A DNA stretch of 6,294 nucleotides from RYN-433 sp036558265. Lineage in GTDB: Bacteria; Planctomycetota; Phycisphaerae; Tepidisphaerales; Tepidisphaeraceae. Made by a program: the position numbers and the translations under genes. Position 1 is the first letter of the stretch; each line of letters opens with the position of its first letter. The notes under the pieces are model-generated. The model saw nothing but the letters and a program-made list of their open reading frames with translations, was not told the origin of the DNA and searched no databases. This document shows positions 1 to 5,850 of the stretch, in pieces. The stretch is taken from contig DATBFY010000181.1 in NCBI GenBank assembly GCA_036558265.1, positions 1 to 6,294 on the forward strand, read 5' to 3'.

Positions 1-2
1 AC

Positions 3-779
3 CGGCGGGGTGAGGGGAAGGACCGACAAGGGCTCAAGAGTGGCGAGAAGCTGATCTTCCAGGTGGGCCTGGGCGTGATGCTGGGCGTGTTCACGTACCT
101 GCACGGCCGGCACGTGCCGGAAAATCACACGCTCTATTTCCCGTTCCTGAAGGATTTCGGCATCCCGCTGGGCATGACGGCGTTCGTGATCATCGCGACG
201 CTGGTGCTGACCGGATCGAGCAACGCGGTCAACCTGACGGATGGCCTGGACGGCCTGGCCGCGGGATGCATGGCGATCGTCTCGTTCACGTTCTTCATCC
301 TGGCCGTGATTATTGGGACCGAGTCGATCGAGATCGGTGATCGGCCGGCGGCGTCGGGGTTGCTCCTGGCGCACGTGGTGGGGGCCGAAGAGATGGCGGT
401 GATCGCCGCGGCGCTTGCGGGCGCGTGCATGGGGTTCCTGTGGTTCAACTGCTTCCCGGCGAAGGTGTTCATGGGGGACACCGGGTCGCTCGCGCTCGGG
501 GGGTTGATCGGGTACGTCTCGATCGTGATCCGGCAGGAGTTGATCCTCTTCCTGGTCGGTGGCGTGTTCGTCATGGAGGCGCTGTCGGTGCTGGCGCAGG
601 TGGGGTATTTCAAGTACACCAAGCGCAAGTTCGGGGAGGGGCGGCGCGTGTTCCTGCGCGCGCCGATCCATCACCATTTCCAGGTGAAGGGCTGGTCCGA
701 GCCCAAGGTGGTGGTGCGGTTCTGGCTGATCACCGCGATGCTGGCGGCAATGGCGCTGGCGACGGTGAAGTTGAGGTAA
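3..779 (+). CDS. mraY: MraY, phospho-N-acetylmuramoyl-pentapeptide transferase (5' truncated by window edge)
   Basis: MraY transfers phospho-MurNAc-pentapeptide from UDP to undecaprenyl phosphate in the inner membrane, forming lipid I. The reading frame is open to the left edge, so the true start lies upstream; about 258 residues remain of a family length near 360. Seen motifs: NAVNLTDGLDGL (Asp codon at 240-242, Mg/substrate region), FNCFPAKVFMGDTGSLALGG around 444-503 (Asp codon at 477-479), and APIHHHFQ with the His triplet at 669-677. Several hydrophobic helices separate these motifs, as expected for a polytopic enzyme, and the protein ends on a final helix before TAA at 777-779. All family motifs visible in this part are intact. 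Immediately downstream comes the small-protein/HNH pair rather than murD. Identification is firm; only the start is unknown. Confidence 0.97.
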   Translation, partial: RRGEGKDRQGLKSGEKLIFQVGLGVMLGVFTYLHGRHVPENHTLYFPFLKDFGIPLGMTAFVIIATLVLTGSSNAVNLTDGLDGLAAGCMAIVSFTFFILAVIIGTESIEIGDRPAASGLLLAHVVGAEEMAVIAAALAGACMGFLWFNCFPAKVFMGDTGSLALGGLIGYVSIVIRQELILFLVGGVFVMEALSVLAQVGYFKYTKRKFGEGRRVFLRAPIHHHFQVKGWSEPKVVVRFWLITAMLAAMALATVKLR

Positions 780-795
780 GCGGAACACGCTTTCC

Positions 796-826
796 TTGAC
801 AACCAGAGCCGTGGTAGAATCCGATC
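796..826 (+). promoter_or_regulatory. Candidate promoter abutting the small-protein start codon
   Basis: A perfect TTGACA lies at 796-801 and a TAGAAT box at 815-820. The spacer is only 13 bases, well short of the usual 16-18, so the two may not act together. TAGAAT ends six bases before the ATG at 827. A transcript from it would start at or next to the start codon and be leaderless, which fits the lack of a Shine-Dalgarno site there. It would give the accessory pair its own transcription within the dcw cluster. This is inferred from sequence only. Confidence 0.35.
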
Positions 827-1093
827 ATGGCAAACGCATTGGGGATACTCGAGAGGGTCATCGCTCCACAAAGGGGCGGCATGTCGTCGGAGTTGGCGCG
901 GCACGTCCTTGGCCTTGAATTCTCCGAATCCGATCATGCTCGGTATGGGGAACTGTCAGCCAAGGCAAGGGACGGAACGTTGAACACCGACGAGCGCGCC
1001 GAACTGGAAGAATTCCTGATGGTGAACAATCTATTGGCGATTCTCAAATCCAAGGCGAGGGTTTCGCTTCGGCAGCACAATCCTGCGGCATAG
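827..1093 (+). CDS. Small helical protein paired with the HNH endonuclease, function unknown
   Basis: This is an 88-residue soluble protein with no membrane segment, signal peptide or cysteine. It reads as three amphipathic helices: residues about 3-12 (LGILERVIAP), about 20-33 with SELARHVLGLEF, then a charged stretch SDHARYGELSAKARDG, and a long C-terminal helix about 52-82 ending in LLAILKSKARVSLR. From memory, short proteins with this ELA..LLxLxF, EL..KA..G.L, E.AEL..F, LLAILKSKAR pattern recur in planctomycetes and cyanobacteria directly 5' of an HNH gene of the type found here; I could not check this. Start 827 is preferred because the ERVI segment seems part of the family pattern. ATG 881 (residue 19), with AAGGGG at 871-876, is an alternative start. 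The next gene begins seven bases after the stop, suggesting co-translation. A role as partner, inhibitor or antitoxin is possible but unproven. Confidence 0.75.
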   Translation: MANALGILERVIAPQRGGMSSELARHVLGLEFSESDHARYGELSAKARDGTLNTDERAELEEFLMVNNLLAILKSKARVSLRQHNPAA

Positions 1094-1100
1094 CTCCCGG

Positions 1101-1508
1101 ATGACTAAGGCCCTGGAATTGGAGGTGAGGAGGCGCGCCGGTTTTCGGTGCGAATATTGTCACGTCCCGGAGGCGCGGTTCGACTTCAAGCACGAAATCG
1201 ATCACATCATCGCGCAAAAGCACCATGGTCCGACCATTCTGAGCAATCTCGCGCTCTGCTGCGGCGATTGCAACATGCATAAGGGGCCGAACGTCGCGGG
1301 AGTGGACCCCGAAACAGGACAGGTCGTGCGCCTGTTCAATCCGCGAGAAGATCGGTGGGACGATCATTTCCGATGGGACGGCGCCGTCCTCATGGGGATC
1401 ACAGCAATCGGTCGAGCGACGATCGATGTGCTTGCGATAAATCTGCCGGTCCGAATTCTCGCGAGACGAGCCCTTGCTGAGGAAGCACATTTCGACCAGC
1501 AGAGTTGA
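1101..1508 (+). CDS. HNH endonuclease family protein
   Basis: This 135-residue protein has a compact HNH nuclease fold. Seen: zinc-type cysteine pairs CEYC (C17, C20) and CGDC (C54, C57), the motif EIDHIIAQKHHG with candidate catalytic D34-H35, the middle Asn in SNLAL (N49), and NMHKGPN with N58 and H60. HNH proteins use one metal ion to cut nucleic acid. After about residue 67 comes a C-terminal extension (VDPETGQVVRLFNPR, DRWDDHF, then TAIGRATIDVLAINL) that I recall as conserved in a small free-standing HNH family common in cyanobacteria and planctomycetes. There is no DNA-binding or restriction domain, and neither flanking gene is interrupted, so it is not an intein or intron nuclease. No key residue is missing, so it is probably active. 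G+C is lower than in neighbouring genes. Substrate and purpose are unknown. No strong ribosome site is seen; coupling to the upstream gene across the seven-base gap is likely. Confidence 0.92.
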   Translation: MTKALELEVRRRAGFRCEYCHVPEARFDFKHEIDHIIAQKHHGPTILSNLALCCGDCNMHKGPNVAGVDPETGQVVRLFNPREDRWDDHFRWDGAVLMGITAIGRATIDVLAINLPVRILARRALAEEAHFDQQS

Positions 1509-1556
1509 CCCCTCGCCTTCAGGTCTGGTTGCCGAAAAGTCAAAGCATTCGCGCGC

Positions 1557-2906
1557 ATGCGTCCGATAACCGTCAATAGCATGGAAGATTCCATCTACCG
1601 ACTTCGGCACGCGGACATCCTGACCCTGTGCGTCATGGGATTACTCGCCCTGGGGGTGGTGATGGTGCAGTCGGCGTCGATGAACGCGACCGGAGCGCTG
1701 GAGGCACGCCTCCAGGATCTGAAGGCCCAGCGGTCGGCGGCGCTGGCGAAGACGAAGGACCCCGGGCACATCGCGAACATCAACAAGGACTTCGACAACC
1801 GCGCCGCCCAGGCCACCAAAGACTTCCAGGACCGCCCCACCCACTGGTATTGGACCCCCAGCGGCTTGAAACAACTCGGCTATGCCATCGCGGCGATGAT
1901 GACCTTCCTCCTGGTCGGGTGGTTCGATTACGCGAAGCTGGCGCGCGGGGCGCTGTGGCGCAACCCGATCGTCTGGGGCGTAATCGTTGCGGGCGTCAGT
2001 TGCGCGGCGGTGCTCGTGCCGGGCATCGGGCGCGAGATGAACGGCGCCAGGCGGTGGATCTCCCTGGGCGTGACGCAGTTTCAGCCGTCCGAAGTGGGCA
2101 AGTGGGCGCTGGTCGTCTTCCTCGCATACTTCATCTCACAACGGAAGGTGCGGCTGGAGGAATTCTGGCGCGGCTTCGTGCCGACGCTGATCCCGGTGGC
2201 CCTGATCGCGCTGTTGATCGTGATCCAGGATTTCGGGACGGCCGCGCTGATCGGGATGTGCTCGGTGGCGATCCTCCTCGCCGGGCGGGCGCGGATCTGG
2301 CACCTGCTGATCTCCGCCGCGCCGGGACTGGCGGCCGCAACCTGGTTCGTGACGCACAAGGCCTACCGGATGAAGCGGATGACGGCGTTCATGGATCCCT
2401 ACGCCGACCCGCAGGGACAGGGATATCACATGATCCAGAGCCTGCTCTCGTTCTCGACGGGCGGGATCTTCGGGCGCGGGCTGGGGAACGGGATTCAGAA
2501 GCTCGGGTATCTGCCCGAGGATACGACGGACTTCATCTTCGCGGTCATCTGCGAGGAGATGGGATTGTTCGGCGCCTGCCTGACGGTCGCGCTGTACCTC
2601 GGCATCATCTACGTCGCGTTCCAGATCGTGAAGCAGATGCGGGATGGGTTCGGCCGATTGCTGGCGTTCGGCATCGGCGCGATGATCGGGATGCAGGCGC
2701 TGATCAACATCGCCGTGGCGACGGTCAGCGTGCCGACCAAGGGATTATCGTTGCCGCTGATCAGCGCCGGTGGGACGGGGCTCATCATCACCTGCGGGGC
2801 GCTGGGGCTGCTGCTCAGCATCGCGCGGCATCAACACGATGCTGAAGAAGAAGTGCGCGAAGCGCTGTGGGAGACGGACAGCCTGGCCCTGGCGGCGGTG
2901 CTGTGA
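1557..2906 (+). CDS. ftsW: FtsW, SEDS-family peptidoglycan glycosyltransferase with extended first loop
   Basis: FtsW polymerises lipid II into glycan strands at the division site, working with a class B penicillin-binding protein. The 449-residue product shows about ten hydrophobic helices and the SEDS signatures: NGARRWI (162-168), FQPSE (Q176-E179), QDFGTA, YLPEDTTDFIFA (318-329, with D325 matching the proposed catalytic Asp of FtsW/RodA), and PTKGLSLPLISAGG (393-406). RodA has a similar core, but the place between mraY and murG argues for FtsW. Residues about 42-105, between helices 1 and 2, form a charged, helix-prone loop much longer than usual and predicted to lie outside the membrane. 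The C-tail (RHQHDAEEEVREALWE) is acidic and cytoplasmic. The start is uncertain: ATG 1581 (residue 9) is equally good, and neither start has a clear Shine-Dalgarno site. Confidence 0.95.
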   Translation: MRPITVNSMEDSIYRLRHADILTLCVMGLLALGVVMVQSASMNATGALEARLQDLKAQRSAALAKTKDPGHIANINKDFDNRAAQATKDFQDRPTHWYWTPSGLKQLGYAIAAMMTFLLVGWFDYAKLARGALWRNPIVWGVIVAGVSCAAVLVPGIGREMNGARRWISLGVTQFQPSEVGKWALVVFLAYFISQRKVRLEEFWRGFVPTLIPVALIALLIVIQDFGTAALIGMCSVAILLAGRARIWHLLISAAPGLAAATWFVTHKAYRMKRMTAFMDPYADPQGQGYHMIQSLLSFSTGGIFGRGLGNGIQKLGYLPEDTTDFIFAVICEEMGLFGACLTVALYLGIIYVAFQIVKQMRDGFGRLLAFGIGAMIGMQALINIAVATVSVPTKGLSLPLISAGGTGLIITCGALGLLLSIARHQHDAEEEVREALWETDSLALAAVL

Positions 2907-2914
2907 CGGCGACG

Positions 2915-2986
2915 CGTAAATCGTAAAGACGTAAAACATGAAAAGATGGCGTGGGCCCGGCGATCTGCCTGATGTCTTTATGTTTT
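2915..2986 (+). repeat. AT-richer repeats and imperfect inverted repeat between ftsW and murG
   Basis: CGTAAA occurs three times at near-regular spacing (2915-2920, 2922-2927, 2930-2935). AAAACAT (2933-2939) is complementary to ATGTTTT (2980-2986). With a two-base bulge the pairing extends through AAAGA (2942-2946) and TCTTT (2975-2979), giving about 12 pairs around a 28-base GC-rich loop. TAAAGAC (2924-2930) can instead pair with GTCTTTA (2974-2980), so the two pairings compete. No T-run follows, so this is not a classical terminator. Function is unknown. Confidence 0.35.
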
Positions 2987-2998
2987 CCATTTTGGCCG

Positions 2999-3012
2999 TA
3001 TGATCCGCGCCG
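2999..3012 (+). promoter_or_regulatory. Candidate -10 element just upstream of murG
   Basis: TATGAT at 2999-3004 is one mismatch from TATAAT and ends eight bases before the murG ATG. No convincing -35 box is present at 16-18 bases upstream; the best is TTTATG. If used, it would give a nearly leaderless murG transcript, consistent with the absence of a Shine-Dalgarno site. The arrangement resembles that at 815-826. Confidence 0.3.
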
Positions 3013-4143
3013 ATGGCTGACGCAGATTTGAAGACGGTCTTTCTCGCCGGCGGGGGGACGGGGGGACACTTGTACCCGGGGATCGCGGTCGCGGAGTCGC
3101 TGCGCAAGGCCGCGCCACACATCAAGTGCGTCTTCCTCTGCACCACCCGCGAGATCGACACCGTCATTCTCACGCCGACCGGCTTCGAGTTCATCCCGCA
3201 GCCGATCGAACCGCCCCACCGCTCGATCGGTGGGCTGCTCAAGTTCTGGCGGAGCTGGCGCGAGACGATGCAATTGGGGCGGAAGCTGATCGACGAGCGC
3301 AAACCCGCAGCGGTGCTTGGCCTTGGCGGCTACGCGGCAGGCGTAGCGGTCAAGCTGGCAAGCAAGAATGACGTCCCCACGGTGCTGATCAACCCGGACG
3401 TCGTCCCCGGCAAGGCCAACCAGCACCTGATGCGGCATGCGTCGGCAGTCTGTTGCCAGTTCGAGGCCACCGCTCAGTACGTCTCCCCCGCCAAGCGCGG
3501 GAAGTTGAAGTTCACGGGTTGTCCGATCCGTTCCGACTTTGCCAATCTCCCGCCCCGCGCCGAGGCGGCTGCCCGGCTGGGGCTCGACCCGAACCTCAAC
3601 ACGCTGACCATCACGGGAGCCAGCCAGGGAGCGGCCACGATCAACCAGGCCATGCCGCCGACGCTCGCTCAGATCACCACGCAAGGTTGGCAGGTCCTGC
3701 ACCTGTCGGGCCGCTCGCACGCCGACAAGGTCCGCGAAGCTTATCGGAACCTCAACCTGCCGGCCCGCGTGATCGACTTTACGCCCGCAATGGCCGACGT
3801 CTGGGCCGCCACCGACCTGGCCGTCTCCCGATCCGGGGCCAGCACGTGCGCCGAGCTCACCGCCTGCGGCCTGCCCAGCGTGCTCATGCCGTATCCCTTC
3901 CACAAGGACCAGCATCAGCGGCTCAACGCCAAGGTGCTTGCCGACGCGGGCGCCGCCGTCCTGCTCGACGACCTGCGGGATGCGAAGCGCAACGCGGACA
4001 AGCTCCAGGGCGTGCTGGCGCCCCTCATTCACGACGCACAGACCCGCAGAAACATGGCCCAGGCCGCTCGCAAACTCGGCAAACCCGACGCAGCCGATAC
4101 CGTGGCGGGCGTCATCTCAGCCCTGCTGAATTCTGACCGATAA
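3013..4143 (+). CDS. murG: MurG, UDP-GlcNAc:lipid I GlcNAc transferase
   Basis: MurG adds GlcNAc from UDP-GlcNAc to lipid I on the cytoplasmic face of the membrane, producing lipid II. The 376 residues match the usual length of a two-domain GT-B (GT28) enzyme. N-terminal domain: GGGTGGHLYPG (13-23, with H19 the conserved glycine-loop His), LGLGGYAAG, and a loop INPDVVPGKAN (126-136) where most MurG proteins read HEQN followed by a Gly-rich turn. C-terminal UDP-GlcNAc domain: TGASQGA (201-207), SRSGASTCAEL (272-282, E281 being the ribose-binding Glu by family comparison), and PFHKDQHQ with Q300 and Q302. No signal peptide; membrane contact would be through the hydrophobic/basic patch around LLKFWRSWR. 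It follows ftsW by 106 bases and precedes murC, the standard dcw order. The altered HEQN loop is the only oddity. Confidence 0.96.
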   Translation: MADADLKTVFLAGGGTGGHLYPGIAVAESLRKAAPHIKCVFLCTTREIDTVILTPTGFEFIPQPIEPPHRSIGGLLKFWRSWRETMQLGRKLIDERKPAAVLGLGGYAAGVAVKLASKNDVPTVLINPDVVPGKANQHLMRHASAVCCQFEATAQYVSPAKRGKLKFTGCPIRSDFANLPPRAEAAARLGLDPNLNTLTITGASQGAATINQAMPPTLAQITTQGWQVLHLSGRSHADKVREAYRNLNLPARVIDFTPAMADVWAATDLAVSRSGASTCAELTACGLPSVLMPYPFHKDQHQRLNAKVLADAGAAVLLDDLRDAKRNADKLQGVLAPLIHDAQTRRNMAQAARKLGKPDAADTVAGVISALLNSDR

Positions 4144-4173
4144 GCGAGGTAAGGACCGACCGTCGCCGCGGCC

Positions 4174-4249
4174 TGCTCACATCAGTGAGCATGTCCGTCC
4201 GACAGAAGGTTTTACGGACGGGCGCTCGGCGTGATCTTGATCGCGCCCG
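4174..4249 (+). promoter_or_regulatory. Cluster of hairpins between murG and murC
   Basis: Three perfect 7-base inverted repeats lie in tandem. Stem A is TGCTCAC (4174-4180) with GTGAGCA (4185-4191) and a four-base loop. Stem B is CCGTCCG (4195-4201) with CGGACGG (4215-4221) and a 13-base loop. Stem C is CGGGCGC (4219-4225) with GCGCCCG (4243-4249). B and C share 4219-4221, so they exclude each other. None is followed by a T-run, so an intrinsic terminator is not supported. The cluster sits after murG and just before the murC promoter, and could slow or end read-through from upstream, or bind a protein at stem A. Confidence 0.4.
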
Positions 4250-4258
4250 GGTCACGAA

Positions 4259-4286
4259 TTGACTCTCTTCATTGCTCCTGTAGTAT
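4259..4286 (+). promoter_or_regulatory. Candidate sigma70-like promoter for murC-murB
   Basis: TTGACT (4259-4264) and TAGTAT (4281-4286) are separated by 16 bases, a normal spacing with 5 of 6 and 4 of 6 consensus matches. Transcription would begin near 4293, leaving a leader of about 45 bases before the ATG at 4339. This would let murC and murB be transcribed independently of ftsW-murG. Confidence 0.5.
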
Positions 4287-4338
4287 GCGCGAGACTGTGC
4301 CAACCCTGTCGTCCGAGTTGCGAACGGAGTCGCGCTCC

Positions 4339-5775
4339 ATGAGCCGCTTTGCCGGCAAACGCGTCCATTTTATCGGTATTGGCGGCTGCGGAATGGCGGG
4401 GCTGGCGCGCATGCTCCTGGATGCGGGCGCGATCGTCACCGGCTCGGATCCGAACTTCAACGAAGCCGCGATGGAGCTGGCGCGCCGAGGCGCAAAAATT
4501 ACCCGCACGCAACTCGGCGAACTGCTCACCCGCGAGGTGGACCTGGTCGTCCGCACCGCCGCCGTACCCGACGCCAATCCCGAGTTCCTCGCCGCCCGAA
4601 AACTCGGCTTGGAGCACCTCAAATATGCCCAGCTCCTCGGGCAGGTCATGCAGGAGCGGTTCGCGATCGCCGTCTCCGGCACGCACGGCAAGACCACGAC
4701 AACCTCGCTGATCTCCCACGCCCTGGTCCGCTGCGGCGTTGATCCCTCGTTCGTGATCGGCGGTACCGTGCCGCAACTGGGCGGCTCAAGCCGCTCGGGC
4801 GCCGGCCAGAGCTTTGTGGTCGAGGCCTGCGAGTACGATCGAAGCTTTCATAATCTTCACCCGACCGTCTGCCTGATCACCAACATCGAGGCCGACCACC
4901 TCGACTGCTACAAGGACCTCGACGACATCATCGCCTCCTTCCGCCACTTCGCATCGCTGGTGCCTCCCAGCGGCCTCATCCTTGCCAACGGACAGGATCC
5001 GAACGTCGCCAAGGGGGTGGAAGGGGTGAGCCAGAGGGTGGAACGGGTCGTAGTCCGCACCGCCACCGACGACGCCGGCGTCACCGGGGCCGACTGGGTC
5101 ACCGTGCCGCTCGCACCGCACAACGGGTGTCATTGCGGGATCGTACACTACCAGGGCAAGCCCGTGGCGACTTTGCGGCTCTCGATCCCGGGGCACCACA
5201 ATCTCTACAATGCCACGCTCGCCCTGGCTGCCTGTCGCACCGCCGGGGTAGACCTGGAGCGTGCCGCCGAGGCGATCAATGGCTTCGCGGGGGTGGATCG
5301 GCGCATGAGCCGCATCGGCGAGTACCGCGGCGCCACGATCGTAGACGACTACGGCCACCACCCGACGGAGATCGCCGCCACCCTGAAGGCCCTGCGCGAA
5401 CGGTACCGCCCGAATCGGATCCTCTGCGTTTTCCAACCGCACCAGCACAGCCGCACCCGCACCCTGCTGGACGAGTTCGCCGTCTGCTTCAAGGACGCAG
5501 ACCTTGCGCTGATCGCCGACATCTATTCGGTGCGCGACTCCGACGAGGAAAAGCGCCTAACCTCAGCACGGACTCTGGTCGATCGTATTAATGCGGCCGG
5601 TCATGGGCAGCAGCAGCACCAGCAGAAGGCTTTGCACATTCCCACCCTCCCACAGATGGTGGAATATCTGAAACAGAACGCCGGCCGCGGCGACCTGATT
5701 CTCACGATCGGCGCGGGCAACGTGTGCGACGTCGCGCATGAGCTCGCTAACCTGAGCGAGAGTTCGCCGGTCTAA
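4339..5775 (+). CDS. murC: MurC, UDP-N-acetylmuramate--L-alanine ligase
   Basis: MurC is the cytoplasmic ATP-dependent ligase that adds L-Ala to UDP-MurNAc, the first amino acid of the stem peptide. The 478-residue product has all three Mur ligase domains. Rossmann-like UDP-binding domain: FIGIGGCGM (11-19) and TGSD. ATP domain: GTHGKTTTTS (114-123, K118 in the P-loop), EACEYDRSF (162-170, in place of the commoner EADESD form), NIEADHLD (182-189) and HHNLYN (286-291). C-terminal domain: GVDRRMSR (318-325), DDYGHHPTE (336-344), QPHQHSR (366-372), DIYSVRDSDEEK from 394, and IGAGN (457-461). The frame is open back to a GTG at 4231, but that start would place the promoter inside the gene. ATG 4339 fits the family N-terminus and has GGAG at 4326-4329, so it is chosen. 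ATG 4285 is less likely. MurB follows after 75 bases. Confidence 0.97.
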   Translation: MSRFAGKRVHFIGIGGCGMAGLARMLLDAGAIVTGSDPNFNEAAMELARRGAKITRTQLGELLTREVDLVVRTAAVPDANPEFLAARKLGLEHLKYAQLLGQVMQERFAIAVSGTHGKTTTTSLISHALVRCGVDPSFVIGGTVPQLGGSSRSGAGQSFVVEACEYDRSFHNLHPTVCLITNIEADHLDCYKDLDDIIASFRHFASLVPPSGLILANGQDPNVAKGVEGVSQRVERVVVRTATDDAGVTGADWVTVPLAPHNGCHCGIVHYQGKPVATLRLSIPGHHNLYNATLALAACRTAGVDLERAAEAINGFAGVDRRMSRIGEYRGATIVDDYGHHPTEIAATLKALRERYRPNRILCVFQPHQHSRTRTLLDEFAVCFKDADLALIADIYSVRDSDEEKRLTSARTLVDRINAAGHGQQQHQQKALHIPTLPQMVEYLKQNAGRGDLILTIGAGNVCDVAHELANLSESSPV

Positions 5776-5840
5776 ACCTCGACCCGCTGGAACCCAGCCG
5801 CCCGGCGCCCCTCGACGGGACCGCCTGGCGCGCGTGATTC

Positions 5841-5844
5841 GGAG
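5841..5844 (+). promoter_or_regulatory. Shine-Dalgarno site deciding the murB start
   Basis: GGAG lies six bases before the GTG at 5851, ideal spacing. The in-frame ATG codons at 5899 and 5908 have no such site, which favours the GTG start. Confidence 0.6.
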
Positions 5845-5850
5845 TCGGTA

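Noticed and set aside
778..795. Terminator after mraY
   Set aside because: AAGCG (778-782) pairs with CGCTT (788-792), but the stem is only five bases and no proper T-run follows.
1101..1508. HNH protein as an intein, group I/II intron nuclease or restriction enzyme
   Set aside because: mraY ends normally and ftsW starts normally, so no gene is split; no splicing motifs, intron-like structure or methyltransferase gene is visible.
780..1556. Insertion sequence carrying the small gene and HNH gene
   Set aside because: I found no transposase, no terminal inverted repeats and no clear target-site duplication at the borders.
1505..1569. Promoter for ftsW from TTGACC (1505-1510) and GATAAC (1564-1569)
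   Set aside because: The two boxes are over 50 bases apart, and neither has a suitable partner at 16-18 bases.
1628..2845. 405-codon open frame overlapping ftsW on the + strand
   Set aside because: It lies in another frame of ftsW, is dominated by Arg, Gly, Asp and Ala runs, and has no recognisable motif. It is a GC-rich shadow.
2815..4032. 405-codon open frame on the - strand over murG
   Set aside because: It is antisense to an intact murG with all motifs and runs into the ftsW end; composition is typical of a shadow frame.
4231..4338. Extended N-terminus of MurC starting at GTG 4231
   Set aside because: The extra 36 residues do not resemble the Mur ligase N-terminus and would contain the TTGACT/TAGTAT promoter; ATG 4339 has a GGAG site and the right family start.
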